Source of the DNA: Tunturiibacter gelidiferens
GTDB taxonomy: Bacteria; Acidobacteriota; Terriglobia; Terriglobales; Acidobacteriaceae
Assembly (NCBI RefSeq): GCF_013410115.1
Contig: NZ_JACCCV010000001.1
Coordinates: 930,001 to 994,000, forward strand
Direction of reading: 5' to 3'
DNA: 64,000 bases
Shown: positions 1 to 8,347 of the stretch, piece by piece
Layout: the number at the start of each line of letters is the position of its first letter
Position numbering within the stretch: position 1 is the first letter of the stretch
Translations under genes and position numbers: made by a program
The notes under the pieces: model-generated
The model's input: only the letters and a program-made list of their open reading frames with translations
The model's database searches: none
Told to the model about the DNA's origin: nothing

Positions 1-1401
1 GATTGCAATCTGCTGCTTCCATGGCGTTGCGCCGATAAGGTAGCCGGTCTTGAGGTCTTGTGAAGTGTCGCCGGCGTTGGAAGCAGCGATGCAGACGACT
101 CCACCAATAGTGATGGCAAGAGCGCCAAAGGCTGGTGCAGTCCAGCCTTTGACAAGGAAGATGGCGGCGGTAGCCATGAGAGTCGCAATGGTCATGCCCG
201 AGACGGGAGACGCGGATGATCCAACGATCCCTACGATACGCGCACTGACGGTGACAAAGAGAAAGCCGAAGACCACGACGAGAAGAGCAGCCGCGATATT
301 GGCGAGAGCGCCGACCTGCGCACCGGGGATGGGCTTGAACTGCAGGAAGAGAAACATCAGCAGGATGAGAAGTAAGGATCCGCCAAAGACGACGATAGGA
401 GGAAGATCGTGTTCCGTGCGAGAGGGTTGCGAAACGACGGACTTACCTGTGCCGGTCTTCCTGAATCCTTGGGTGAGCGCTCCGACGATAGTGGGCAGGG
501 TACGGAGGAGGGTGATGAGACCGGCGGCGGCGACTCCGCCGGCTCCCATGGGGCGGACGTAGGTTCGCCAGAGATCCGAGGGAGACATCTGCGTAATGAG
601 GATGGTGCCGGGGTAGAGTGGGGTGGCGAGGTGCGAGCCGAAGAAGTAGATCGCAGGCATGAGGACCAGCCAGGAGAAGACTCCGCCGGCGAGCATGATG
701 GCGGCGACGCGGATGCCAATGATGTAGCCGACGCCAAGATATTCGGGAGTGCAGTCAGCACGGATGGCTGAGCCTTTGAGGAGATGCTGCGCGCCGAGAT
801 CAGGCTGATAGTCCGGCTGACTCGGCCACAGTGCGAAGAGGTTGTCATTCTGGAACAGGGTGTAGAGGCCGCCAAGACCGAGGCCGAGGAAGACGCGAGA
901 GGCGAATGAGCCGCCGCGCTCACCAGCGATAAGGACGTCGGCGCAGGCCGTGCCTTCGGGGTAGATAAGGTTGTCGTGCTCTTCGACGATGAGCTGGCGG
1001 CGAAGGGGAATCATGAAGAGAACGCCGAGCCACCCGCCAAAGAGCGCAAGGGCAAAGATACGCGAGGCCTCCAGATCGAAGCCGAGGAAGATGAGAGCAG
1101 GAAGTGTGAAGATGACGCCGGAGGCGATCGACTGTCCAGCGTTGCCTGTACTTTGAACGATGTTGTTTTCGAGGATGCTTGCTTTGCCGAAGGCTCGCAG
1201 AATCGAGATAGACAGGACCGAGATGGGAATTGATGCGGCGACAGTGAGACCTGCGCGCAGGCCGACGTAGACAGTGACCGCTCCGAACAGCACGCCAAAG
1301 ACAGCGCCGAGAATCAGCGCGCGGGCAGAGAGCTCAGGGCGTGTTTCCGTCGCGGGGACGAAGGGCTTGAAGGTGGGCTTGGTCGGTGTGAATGTTGCCA
1401 T
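1..1401 (-). CDS. OPT family oligopeptide transporter (C-terminus cut by window edge)
   Basis: The frame is open from an ATG at 1401 to base 1, giving 467 codons, so the C-terminus lies outside the window. The protein begins MATFTPTKPTFKPFVPATET and then runs into repeated membrane segments (ALILGAVFGVLFGAVTVYVG, ASGVIFTLPALIFLGF). Hallmarks of bacterial OPT proteins are visible: QSTGNAGQSIASG near residue 75, the YPEGTACADVL motif near residue 140, and NAGDTSQDLKTGYLIGATP at the visible end. The family imports oligopeptides or metal chelates across the inner membrane; the substrate here is not known. A GGGAG sequence lies about 11 bases before the ATG. It stands alone: the next gene upstream is a separate - strand gene beyond a 226-base gap in which I see nothing. 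Confidence 0.9.
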   Translation of the reverse strand, partial: MATFTPTKPTFKPFVPATETRPELSARALILGAVFGVLFGAVTVYVGLRAGLTVAASIPISVLSISILRAFGKASILENNIVQSTGNAGQSIASGVIFTLPALIFLGFDLEASRIFALALFGGWLGVLFMIPLRRQLIVEEHDNLIYPEGTACADVLIAGERGGSFASRVFLGLGLGGLYTLFQNDNLFALWPSQPDYQPDLGAQHLLKGSAIRADCTPEYLGVGYIIGIRVAAIMLAGGVFSWLVLMPAIYFFGSHLATPLYPGTILITQMSPSDLWRTYVRPMGAGGVAAAGLITLLRTLPTIVGALTQGFRKTGTGKSVVSQPSRTEHDLPPIVVFGGSLLLILLMFLFLQFKPIPGAQVGALANIAAALLVVVFGFLFVTVSARIVGIVGSSASPVSGMTIATLMATAAIFLVKGWTAPAFGALAITIGGVVCIAASNAGDTSQDLKTGYLIGATPWKQQIAI

Positions 1402-1627
1402 GGTAATACGTCTCCCGCGAGCTCGAGCTTTGTTTCGGCTTCGATGGAGTGTATCAGCGGGTGTGTACGGTGAGTGAGGTCGGCTTGGTTGAATTTGAAG
1501 CGTGGGATTGTCGTTACTTTGATTCTCACTGCTGACTCTTTTGCGACTCGAGGTAGACGGAGCCGAACGGGACAGGGGTAATGCTCCGCAGAGCATGATG
1601 TTCCGGAGATGGAAGAGATTCTGAGTA

Positions 1628-2230
1628 TCAGGCAGGGTCGCCCGTCTCAGCATTCGTCTGAGGTTTGCGCGGCTTGGTGAGGCGATAACGAAGTAGGGCG
1701 GCGAGGGCGCAGGCTATGAGGAACAGCATCGGGCCGGTGAAGAAGAAACGGTCGGTAATCCACTTGTTGTCGAGCAGGCCGGTCGTCTGTCCATAGAGAG
1801 GGCCGAAGAAGCGTTCGACGCGACCGACTGATCGGTGCGGGTCAAATACGCTTGAGGCTTGAGATTTCCAAGTAGCGAAACGGATAAGGAAGGCAATCGT
1901 AACTGGTAACCACGCCCACAGGATGGGAGGTACAGCTTCGGACTCTGGAGCTAGGCTGGAAGATGGAGAAGTAGCAACGGACTGGAAGAGATCTCCTAGT
2001 GCCTTACCTAGTTGGCCGAAGGGAATGAGGCCAACTAGAAATCCGCTGGCCGCAAAGATAGGCAGGAAGTAGCTCAACACGTAGCCAATGCGGCTCAGGC
2101 TTGTCCAGTGCATCCTGGTAGCCAATTGCCAGACAGGTGCTGTAACGACCCATGAAAATCGGATCGCGACGACTGCGACCAGCAAGTACAGAAACAAGCA
2201 CTTGGCGCACCATGTGACAACTTTGAGCAT
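1628..2230 (-). CDS. Hypothetical multi-pass membrane protein
   Basis: This 200-residue protein is not recognised. Hydrophobic stretches lie near residues 10-35 (LFLYLLVAVVAIRFSWVV), 48-75 (YVLSYFLPIFAASGFLVGLI), 103-116 (ILWAWLPVTIAFLI) and 167-183 (MLFLIACALAALL), so about four membrane passes are expected. The C-terminus is charged and cytoplasmic in character (RLTKPRKPQTNAETGDPA). It is transcribed divergently from comF across a 139-base gap. No catalytic motif is visible. Continuous coding character and the membrane pattern support a real gene, but no function can be assigned. Confidence 0.7.
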   Translation of the reverse strand: MLKVVTWCAKCLFLYLLVAVVAIRFSWVVTAPVWQLATRMHWTSLSRIGYVLSYFLPIFAASGFLVGLIPFGQLGKALGDLFQSVATSPSSSLAPESEAVPPILWAWLPVTIAFLIRFATWKSQASSVFDPHRSVGRVERFFGPLYGQTTGLLDNKWITDRFFFTGPMLFLIACALAALLRYRLTKPRKPQTNAETGDPA

Positions 2231-2369
2231 GGCCTAGATGTAGCATAGGCGCATCTTTTATGGTGCAGAATTGTTGACGACCGGCGTCGCTAAGGGGCTA
2301 TACTGCAGGAAATGGCGCGGTCCGACCGACCTGGAGCGCCGGCGAGTGAGGTGAGTCTTCAGCGATTGC

Positions 2370-3338
2370 TTGAATGACAATGCGCTCGGGATTGGTTCCG
2401 GGGGACCGCCCGGTGCTCCGCCTGGTGGCGGGGTAGAAGGGCATGCGAGGTCTCGCTGGTGGCGAGGGCCGGGACGGGTGGTTCGGGCTGCGCTGGATGA
2501 CCTAATTACTACGTTGTATCCGACCGATTGCAGGGCTTGCGGTGGGCCTCTGCTGACAGCTGAGCTGTCTCCTGTATGCAACAGATGTATAGAAGGCGTT
2601 GAGGCGCAGTCGATGACGCTGTGTGTCCGTTGTGGCGAGGCACTCGACATGGAGGGCGTGCGGTTCGCGGGGCAGTTTCCTGTGGAGGGGCTGGTGTGTT
2701 CGCCTTGCCGGATGGCACCGCCGGAGTTCGAGCGAGCGGTAGCGTATGCCGTGTATCAGGATGAGTTGAGGGAGATGATTCACCTTCTGAAGTATGAGCG
2801 GATGTCTTCGGTGGCGAAGCCGTTGGGCCGGTTCCTGGCGAGGGCGATCGAGATGCTTGAGGGCGAGGCTGCTAGTGAGCTGCTTGTCGTTGCTGTGCCG
2901 TTGTTTCCCGCGAAGGAGCGGGAGCGTGGCTACAACCAGGCGGTGTTGATGGCTGATGCTGCGCTGGCGGAGTTGAAGAGGTCTCGTCCGCGGTGGAATC
3001 TGACTTCGGCGCATGAGGTGATTCGCCGGGTGAAGGATACGCGAAGCCAGTTCGAGCTGACGCCAAAGGGGCGGAGAAGAAATCTGCAGGGCGCGTTCCA
3101 AGTAGACGATCGGGCTGCGCTGGCGGGGCGAGAAGTTTTGTTGGTGGATGACATTTATACGACCGGGGCTACAGCTCGGGCTTGTGCGCAGGTTTTGCGG
3201 CGGGCCGGGGTTGGCAAGGTTTGGGTGGCGACGGCGTCTCGGGCCCAGGCGGAGATGATTGCTTCCTGGGATGTGGCTTCGGCGGATGCGAGGTCGGCGG
3301 ATGCGGGTTCTAGTGTTGCGGTCTGGGATGCTGGTTAG
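2370..3338 (+). CDS. comF: ComF family phosphoribosyltransferase-like protein
   Basis: The N-terminal third has a double zinc-finger pattern, CRACGG, CNRC and CVRCGEAL (residues about 54-90). The C-terminal half is a type I phosphoribosyltransferase fold with the PRPP-binding loop LLVDDIYTTGATA near residues 259-271. The segment VPLFPAKERERGYNQA is typical of ComF. In competent bacteria ComF acts in uptake or processing of transforming DNA; elsewhere its role is less clear, and no other competence genes are seen here. The longest frame starts with TTG at 2370. Its first 36 residues are Gly/Pro-rich and atypical, so GTG at 2478 (VVRAALDDLI) is a credible alternative start. The last residues (DVASADARSADAGSSVAV) are low-complexity. 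Confidence 0.88.
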   Translation: MNDNALGIGSGGPPGAPPGGGVEGHARSRWWRGPGRVVRAALDDLITTLYPTDCRACGGPLLTAELSPVCNRCIEGVEAQSMTLCVRCGEALDMEGVRFAGQFPVEGLVCSPCRMAPPEFERAVAYAVYQDELREMIHLLKYERMSSVAKPLGRFLARAIEMLEGEAASELLVVAVPLFPAKERERGYNQAVLMADAALAELKRSRPRWNLTSAHEVIRRVKDTRSQFELTPKGRRRNLQGAFQVDDRAALAGREVLLVDDIYTTGATARACAQVLRRAGVGKVWVATASRAQAEMIASWDVASADARSADAGSSVAVWDAG

Positions 3339-3403
3339 AGTTGGAGTGGCAAGAGAAGCTTGGCGCGGAGTGCTAACAGTAGCTGGAACCGGAGGGCTTT
3401 GAG

Positions 3404-4063
3404 ATGCAATCGGGGAAGATGCGAAAGCAAGGGCTGGTCGGAAAGCGGCACGCGGGACACGGCGGTGGGCACGGGGCCGGGCGGGTTACGACGGAGCGCG
3501 AGGTCCGGGTTGGCGTGTTTCGGCAGCCGGCGATGCAGACGCCGGTACTGGTGCTGAATGCGTCGTACGAGCCGATCAATATATGCGGGGCCCGGCGGGC
3601 GCTGGTGCTGGTGTTGAAGGGCGTGGCGCGCACCGAGGAGGAGCAGGGTGCGGTGCTGCATGCGGCGCGGATGCGGGTGGCAATGCCGAGCGTGATCCGA
3701 CTGCTGGAGTACCGCAGGATTCCGCACCAGACGCGGGCGTTGAGCCGCAAGAACATTCTTTTGCGCGATCGAAACTCGTGCCAGTACTGCAGCGTCATCC
3801 TGACCGCGGGGGAGTTGACGCTGGATCATGTCATACCGCGGTCGCGTGGGGGCCTTTCGACCTGGGAGAACCTCGTCGCCTGCTGCCACAACTGCAATCG
3901 GCGCAAGGGCAACCAGATGCTGCACGAGCTGACGGACATGAAGCTGCAGCGGGAGCCGAGGCCGTTTTCTTTGCATACCTCCCGGCACATCATGCGGATG
4001 ATTGGGAGCGCGGATGCGGCGTGGCGGAAGTATCTCTACTTCGAAGCCGAACCGGCGGCTTAG
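3404..4063 (+). CDS. HNH endonuclease family protein
   Basis: The C-terminal half is a compact HNH nuclease domain with zinc-binding pairs CQYC (about residue 127) and CHNC (about residue 166) around the core [13 protein letters not shown], followed by NRRKGN. The part from residue 44 ([18 protein letters not shown]) is the usual start of this widespread stand-alone HNH family; the preceding 43 residues are His/Gly-rich, so ATG at 3533 is an alternative start. Such proteins are predicted metal-dependent DNA nucleases of unknown cellular role. It lies 65 bases after comF on the same strand and could be co-transcribed with it. Confidence 0.88.
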   Translation: MQSGKMRKQGLVGKRHAGHGGGHGAGRVTTEREVRVGVFRQPAMQTPVLVLNASYEPINICGARRALVLVLKGVARTEEEQGAVLHAARMRVAMPSVIRLLEYRRIPHQTRALSRKNILLRDRNSCQYCSVILTAGELTLDHVIPRSRGGLSTWENLVACCHNCNRRKGNQMLHELTDMKLQREPRPFSLHTSRHIMRMIGSADAAWRKYLYFEAEPAA

Positions 4064-4084
4064 CATTTCAAGTACTTGACGCTG

Positions 4085-4110
4085 AATACCCCCTCCCCCC
4101 GGGGGGTATT
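4085..4110. repeat. C-run/G-run inverted repeat after the HNH gene
   Basis: AATACCCCC at 4085-4093 pairs exactly with GGGGGTATT at 4102-4110, with further C/G pairs inside. It lies 22 bases after the HNH stop codon and could form a very stable hairpin, so it may act as a transcription stop or pause site. There is no T-run directly after it. Confidence 0.55.
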
Positions 4111-4122
4111 TGGACGTAAAAT

Positions 4123-4177
4123 ATTTGTTATCAATTATTTACAGGTGTGGTTCATCTGTAAAATATTGATAACAAAT
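4123..4177. repeat. AT-rich inverted repeat with 22-bp arms
   Basis: Bases 4123-4144 and 4156-4177 are reverse complements at 20 of 22 positions, separated by 11 bases (gtgtggttcat). The outer ends are ATTTGTTATCAAT and ATTGATAACAAAT. The element is much richer in A/T than its surroundings. It could be a protein-binding palindrome, a hairpin terminator or a remnant of a small mobile element; the sequence does not decide. Confidence 0.6.
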
Positions 4178-4236
4178 AGGTTGCGGATAAAATACTTTAA
4201 ATCAATGGTTTAGCGTAATGCGGTGCTGAAAAAGAG

Positions 4237-4263
4237 AGCCCCGGAGGATGTCCTCGGGGCTTT
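4237..4263 (+). terminator. Intrinsic terminator-like hairpin
   Basis: AGCCCCGGAGGA pairs with TCCTCGGGGCT (one bulged base) around a two-base loop, followed by TTTCT. The stem is strong and the T-run short. It would end transcription coming from the comF-HNH pair. Confidence 0.6.
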
Positions 4264-4390
4264 CTGTCTCTGATTCCATTCTAGCGGTTCGGACATAACT
4301 CATGCGCCAGATCGAAGTGTTTGTTTCGTAAAGGCTTAGGTGGTTTTGGGTCTTGACAGCTTTTTGGCTTGTCTGAAGTCTGCATGCGTG

Positions 4391-4584
4391 TGTCCTGCCC
4401 GACGGGCGCCCTGCGCGGGCAGCGGTCACTTCGTGACGTGTGTACCGGTCTCGTTGGGATCAACATCTTGGTCCTCCCGCTGGTCGGCACGAACTTTAGC
4501 TCGCGACCAACGGGAGCCCCACGCAAAGCGATCGCCGGTCACGAAGTGACCGCTGCCCGCGCAGGGTGCCCGTCCGGCAGGACA
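4391..4584. repeat. Dispersed long-inverted-end element, copy A
   Basis: This 194-bp element has outer arms of about 47 bases that match as reverse complements with two mismatches: it starts TGTCCTGCCCGACGGGC and ends GCCCGTCCGGCAGGACA. A second, inner palindrome carries CTCCCGCTGGTCG and CGACCAACGGGAG. Copies B (7125-7320), C (13848-14042) and D (19308-19453) share the same ends and inner palindrome. It contains no credible gene; the frames crossing it are by-products of the symmetry. Confidence 0.85.
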
Positions 4585-4650
4585 GTGATTGCGTATTGGG
4601 GGGCTGCAAGTTGAAACGGGGATGTGATAGTTTCAGCGGCAGGAGATCGA

Positions 4651-4917
4651 ATGTCTTATATCGAGAGTTATCAGTGCGACGTGTGCGGCGATAAAAAGGG
4701 TGAGGGCGGGGATTGGTGGCTGGCCTGGGTGGACTGTTTTCCGGGGGAGAAGCCGGAGGAGGATCAGCCCCTTATCAAACTGACGCGGTGGCAAGCTCAC
4801 CATGCGCACTCGGCCGGAGTGAAGCACCTGTGCGGGGCGCGGTGTGCCGGGACGCTGATGGATCGGTGGATGACGCAGCAGCATGCGGATCCGGATTCGC
4901 ACTGCGAGACGAAGTAA
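4651..4917 (+). CDS. Small hypothetical cysteine-rich protein
   Basis: The ATG at 4651 follows AGGAG at 4641-4645 at good spacing, which decides this start over an upstream in-frame one. The 88-residue product begins MSYIESYQCDVCGDKKGEGG and has a second cysteine pair in HLCGARCAG, so two CxxC-like pairs could bind one metal ion. The rest is rich in Trp and acidic residues. The family is not recognised. It lies alone between repeat elements on both sides. Confidence 0.65.
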   Translation: MSYIESYQCDVCGDKKGEGGDWWLAWVDCFPGEKPEEDQPLIKLTRWQAHHAHSAGVKHLCGARCAGTLMDRWMTQQHADPDSHCETK

Positions 4918-5009
4918 GGCGGGTTTCTGCCCTGACCATAGGGTCATGTTGCGAAGCGCAGGGTGTGTTCGCGTAGATGTCTGCGGTTAGTAGAGCAAAC
5001 ACGAAATGT

Positions 5010-5245
5010 TGAGGTTTCTCCACTGCGTCGCGAGATGAAGCTGCGCGACTCTGGTCGAGAGAACGAATTGTTTGGGGCGAGTCGAGGTGAAGGCTCACGA
5101 CGGATTGCGATTGTTTGGCCTGGGAAGAATGGCAACGACTGGACTGTTTGGGCTGGAAAGTTCGAATGGTATGGGTAAATGGAGTGTGTCGGGATCCTTC
5201 ACTGCGTTCAGGATGATGGCTTCGCTGCAGTCAGGATGACGGCTT
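5010..5245. repeat. REP-like short repeats in a gene-free gap
   Basis: The 346-base gap 4918-5263 holds no convincing gene. It contains ttctccactgcgtcgcgaga at about 5017, then a stretch at about 5148-5218 that is closely similar to 21635-21693, including tcgggatccttcactgcgtt, and a shortened second copy of cttcactgcgttcaggatga. These are members of a short interspersed repeat family found at several other places in the window. Confidence 0.6.
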
Positions 5246-5263
5246 CACTTAGCTGTCTCTGGT

Positions 5264-6010
5264 TTATTGGGCGAGTGGCTGGTAGTTGGAGCTGGTGGTT
5301 GTGACCTGGAGCTTCTTGGCGGTCGCGTTGAGGACAGACTGCTGGACGTAGTTGGTGGAGTCGGGCAGGCTGGCAAAGCTTACGGCGAGGGTGACGACGT
5401 CCTGGGGATTGTCCATGTAGGTGTTGACGTTCAACGCGCTGATCTTTTTATCTGCAGTGTTGAAGGAGATGGTCATCTGGTCGCCGGGTTGCGCGTAGTC
5501 CGTGAACACAATCTTCGTGATGCCTGAGTCCGGGGCGGGGTTGAGAGAGACTTTGCCCGCCTGGAAGGCCTGCTGCATGCGTTGCGGGTCAGGCGGGACG
5601 TACATCGCGAGCAGGGTCTTGACCTGCCCCATGTAATCCTTCATCTCTTCTTTCTTCTTTGCGATAACCCTTTGTTTGATGCGACCGCCGCTCGGTGGCG
5701 GTGGTGGCGGGCTCATAGGGGTCTTCTGTACTTTTCCGTCGGGACCGTACTGGCACATGGACTGCGAGGGGGGCTTGTCGTCGCCGTTGAGCGTGAGCTG
5801 CGTGTTCTCGATCCACCGGTATTGATGCAGTCTCTGTTGATTTGCGGCGACTGACTGCTTCAGGGCCGCTACTTTCCCTTGCAGATCGCCGCCTGCCGCC
5901 TGGCTGTTAGCCCGGGTGGTTGTGAAGATAAGGCAAGCGAACAGGGCGGCTGCGATGAACGCGCTCTCTTTATGAGAAAGCGATAGAGTGTTTGCGGTGG
6001 GTCGGTCCAT
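5264..6010 (-). CDS. Secreted protein of unknown function
   Basis: The 248-residue product has an N-terminal hydrophobic segment (FIAAALFACLIFTTT) with a plausible signal-peptidase site after ANSQA. A helical region follows (LQGKVAALKQSVAANQQRLHQ), then a proline run (PPPPPPSGG, about residues 101-109) and a C-terminal region that looks like beta structure. GGAG stands 10 bases before the ATG. Similar secreted proteins occur in Terriglobia, but I know of no function. The next gene on the same strand is another secreted protein, with a 163-base gap between them. Confidence 0.75.
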   Translation of the reverse strand: MDRPTANTLSLSHKESAFIAAALFACLIFTTTRANSQAAGGDLQGKVAALKQSVAANQQRLHQYRWIENTQLTLNGDDKPPSQSMCQYGPDGKVQKTPMSPPPPPPSGGRIKQRVIAKKKEEMKDYMGQVKTLLAMYVPPDPQRMQQAFQAGKVSLNPAPDSGITKIVFTDYAQPGDQMTISFNTADKKISALNVNTYMDNPQDVVTLAVSFASLPDSTNYVQQSVLNATAKKLQVTTTSSNYQPLAQ

Positions 6011-6173
6011 CGAGAGCTCCTTAGAGTTTGAAACATGGCCGATCTGGGATTTAGCGAAGCTTTCAGGCGTGACAGATTGCGTGTAACTCCGTGGGGTTGG
6101 CGTCTGATCAGGCTGTCCGCCAATCAGTTAGAACCCCTCACGTGTGGTCGACGAGAAGGCGAGACTGGACGAT

Positions 6174-6971
6174 TTACTTGGTTGCGGTCTTCTTGACGTG
6201 CGGGATGCGGTTGACCGAGCCGTCGGGCATGACGATGTATTTATCTCCAGTGGCGTCTTCGATGTAGGAGTTCTTGCTGCCGGGGACGAGGGTGACCTCG
6301 CGGGCGTCGGTCTGTCCGGGCGCGGTGAGGACGAAGTGTTTGCCGTCGCCTTCATCCTGTACGGGAGACTTGGTCGGCATCGGTGCGGGGGCCACGGTGG
6401 CTACGGGTGCGGGGCCGGGCGTGGGGGCCGGGGCGGCGGAGCTGGTGGGGGGTGCGCCAGTGAAGGCTGTCATCTGGCCGGTCTGGCGGAAGTGGACGTA
6501 CTCGGGTCCCTTGATGCCGTTGACGCACTGCTGGTAGGCATCGACGCCTACGGTTTGGCTGGTGGCGGTGGTGCTGGCGACGTCAGCGCTGTTGCGGTTG
6601 GTGCGCTCAGTGGCGCCGGTAGCGGCGGCGGTGTTAGCGCCGTTGTTGTTGCCGTAGCCCCACCATCCGCCGCCTTTGCGGGAGATAGCGCTGGTAGCGG
6701 CACCGGTAACGCCGGCGATGCTGCCCTGGGCCATCTTGTCCTTGTCCTGGCCGTGCTCGCGGTCGTGGAGGGTCTTCTGCTCGTCGGTGAGCTGGCTGGA
6801 GGCCTGCTGGCGGCACTGGGTGAGCTGCTCCTGGGTGATGGGCATCATGTCCATGGTGATGCCGTCGGCGGGGCCTGCTGCGGGTGCGGGGGCAGGCGCT
6901 GTCTGGGCGAAGGCGTAGCCCAGGGAGAGGGTGGCGATGCAGGTGGTTTTGAGAAGGAATTTGACTGGCAC
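6174..6971 (-). CDS. Secreted Ala/Pro/Gly-rich protein of unknown function
   Basis: It starts with GTG at 6971, preceded by GGAGG at ideal spacing. A signal peptide is evident (LLKTTCIATLSLGYAFAQ, cleavage about residue 22). The mature part has a short helical segment (ITQEQLTQCRQQASSQLTDE), a Gly/Asn-rich patch (KGGGWWGYGNNNGANTA), a proline-alanine linker (about residues 180-210) and a compact C-terminal piece ending in DKYIVMPDGSVNRIP. Two cysteines could form a disulphide. No family is recognised. Confidence 0.72.
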   Translation of the reverse strand: MPVKFLLKTTCIATLSLGYAFAQTAPAPAPAAGPADGITMDMMPITQEQLTQCRQQASSQLTDEQKTLHDREHGQDKDKMAQGSIAGVTGAATSAISRKGGGWWGYGNNNGANTAAATGATERTNRNSADVASTTATSQTVGVDAYQQCVNGIKGPEYVHFRQTGQMTAFTGAPPTSSAAPAPTPGPAPVATVAPAPMPTKSPVQDEGDGKHFVLTAPGQTDAREVTLVPGSKNSYIEDATGDKYIVMPDGSVNRIPHVKKTATK

Positions 6972-7124
6972 GGTGGCCTCCCGGTGTGCGATCGTTCCCG
7001 ACGATCAGACGCTGCAGGGGCCCGTGAATCCTTAGGAAACGGGAACACCGTGATAGTAAACTCGGCGCGGTTGGTGGGCAAGCGAATCTTCGGTAACTTT
7101 GATGAATTCTCGTTGGAACCGCCG

Positions 7125-7320
7125 TGTCCAGCCGGACGGGCGCCCTGCGCGGGCGGCGGTCACTTCGTGACTTATATACCGCTTCGCTTGGCGCTCCCGT
7201 TGGTCGCAAGCTGGAGTTCGTGCCGACCAGCGGGAGGACCTATGATGTTCGTCCTGCCCTGACCGGTATACACGTCACGAAGTGATCGCTGCCCGCGCAG
7301 GGCGCTCGTCCGGCAGGACA
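7125..7320. repeat. Dispersed long-inverted-end element, copy B
   Basis: This 196-bp copy starts TGTCCAGCCGGACGGGC and ends GTCCGGCAGGACA, four bases before the stop codon of the next - strand gene. The inner palindrome is CTCCCGTTGGTCGC with CGACCAGCGGGAG. It fills most of the 352-base gap 6972-7323. Confidence 0.85.
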
Positions 7321-7323
7321 CCG

Positions 7324-8256
7324 CTATGGTTTAGGGTTCTGCGGTGGACTGGCTGGAGGCTGGGTGGTGTCCTTCTTGTCGGTGATGTCTTCGCCGTTGT
7401 AGATGATGCGCGCGGTGGCGTGGTACTGCTTGTAGTCGGTGTACTTGACGACGTTGCGCATGTGGACGTCCTGCGAGAGGGCGCCCTCCTGGGCGACGAA
7501 GTGGAGGTTGCCCTCGGCCTTGGTGTAGGTGGGGAACCAGTACTTGCCGTCGACCTGCTCGTAGTAGGTGGTGAAGGGCGGGGATAGGTCTTCGTGGCCC
7601 TTGCGCTTGTCCTGGGGGACGGTGATGCCGTTGACGAGGACGATCTGGAAGTCCTGCTGGTCGACCCAGACTTTGCCCTGGAAGTAGCGCTTGCCTTTTT
7701 CGAAGGTCTTGGGGGCGGCGGAGAAGACGTAGGTGTCGAGCTCGTCGATGTGCTGGCGGCCGAGGTAGGTGATGTCGTATTTGGGCAGGTCTTCGGTGGT
7801 GAGGATGAAGGGGAGGCGGTGCTCGATCTCGTCGAAGTCGGCGGGGGTCATCTGGACGCGGTCGAGGGTGTTCTGGGGGGCGAAGACGACGTGCTCGGCG
7901 CGTTTGCCATCCTTGTCGAAGGTGATGTCGGTGACCTGCTGGTACTCGCCGTCGACGCGGTTGGTGTCTTCGGCGAGGGTGTCGACGCGGACGGTCTGGC
8001 GGAAGGTGTAGTTCTGGCGGGCGAGGCTGAAGAGAGTTTCGCGGGCGGCGAACTTGTCGATGATCTGCTGGGGGGTCATGTTGGCGGGGGGCGCGGGGTT
8101 GAGGGGGCCGAAGCCTGCGGGGTCCTGGGGGGCGGCTCCGTCTGGATTTGCGACAGCGGCGATGGCCGCGGTGGGCGGGGCCGATAGCAGGAGGGATAGG
8201 ACGCTTGCAGAAACAAAACGTAGGGTCGCGGAGGCAGAGGCGCGGCTGGGCTTCAT
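7324..8256 (-). CDS. Secreted protein, possibly LolA/LolB-like
   Basis: The ATG at 8256 (MKPSRASASATLRF) follows GGAG at nine bases, and the next residues form a signal peptide (VSASVLSLLLSAPPTAAIAA); a longer in-frame start at 8310 exists but puts 18 non-signal residues in front. The mature protein has a helix (MTPQQIIDKFAARETLF) and then a run of beta-type sequence with alternating hydrophobic residues, which recalls outer-membrane lipoprotein-carrier folds. It ends in a Pro-rich tail. A periplasmic role is likely; the exact function is inferred from fold character only. Confidence 0.72.
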   Translation of the reverse strand: MKPSRASASATLRFVSASVLSLLLSAPPTAAIAAVANPDGAAPQDPAGFGPLNPAPPANMTPQQIIDKFAARETLFSLARQNYTFRQTVRVDTLAEDTNRVDGEYQQVTDITFDKDGKRAEHVVFAPQNTLDRVQMTPADFDEIEHRLPFILTTEDLPKYDITYLGRQHIDELDTYVFSAAPKTFEKGKRYFQGKVWVDQQDFQIVLVNGITVPQDKRKGHEDLSPPFTTYYEQVDGKYWFPTYTKAEGNLHFVAQEGALSQDVHMRNVVKYTDYKQYHATARIIYNGEDITDKKDTTQPPASPPQNPKP

Positions 8257-8347
8257 GTGGGAGAACTCCATGGGCGGGGCGGTCTCGGTCTTGCCTGCGT
8301 TGCCCCGCACGCTACTAAGAATAGACGCGATTTGGGGAGGTTTGGTG

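Noticed and set aside
4340..4614. Frames across repeat copy A
   Set aside because: They arise from the inverted repeat and recur at other copies, so they are not genes.
6144..7262. Long + strand frame rich in Gly/Val/Asp opposite the secreted-protein gene
   Set aside because: It mirrors a GC-rich - strand gene that has a good SD and signal peptide, and continues into repeat B; its sequence is low-complexity.
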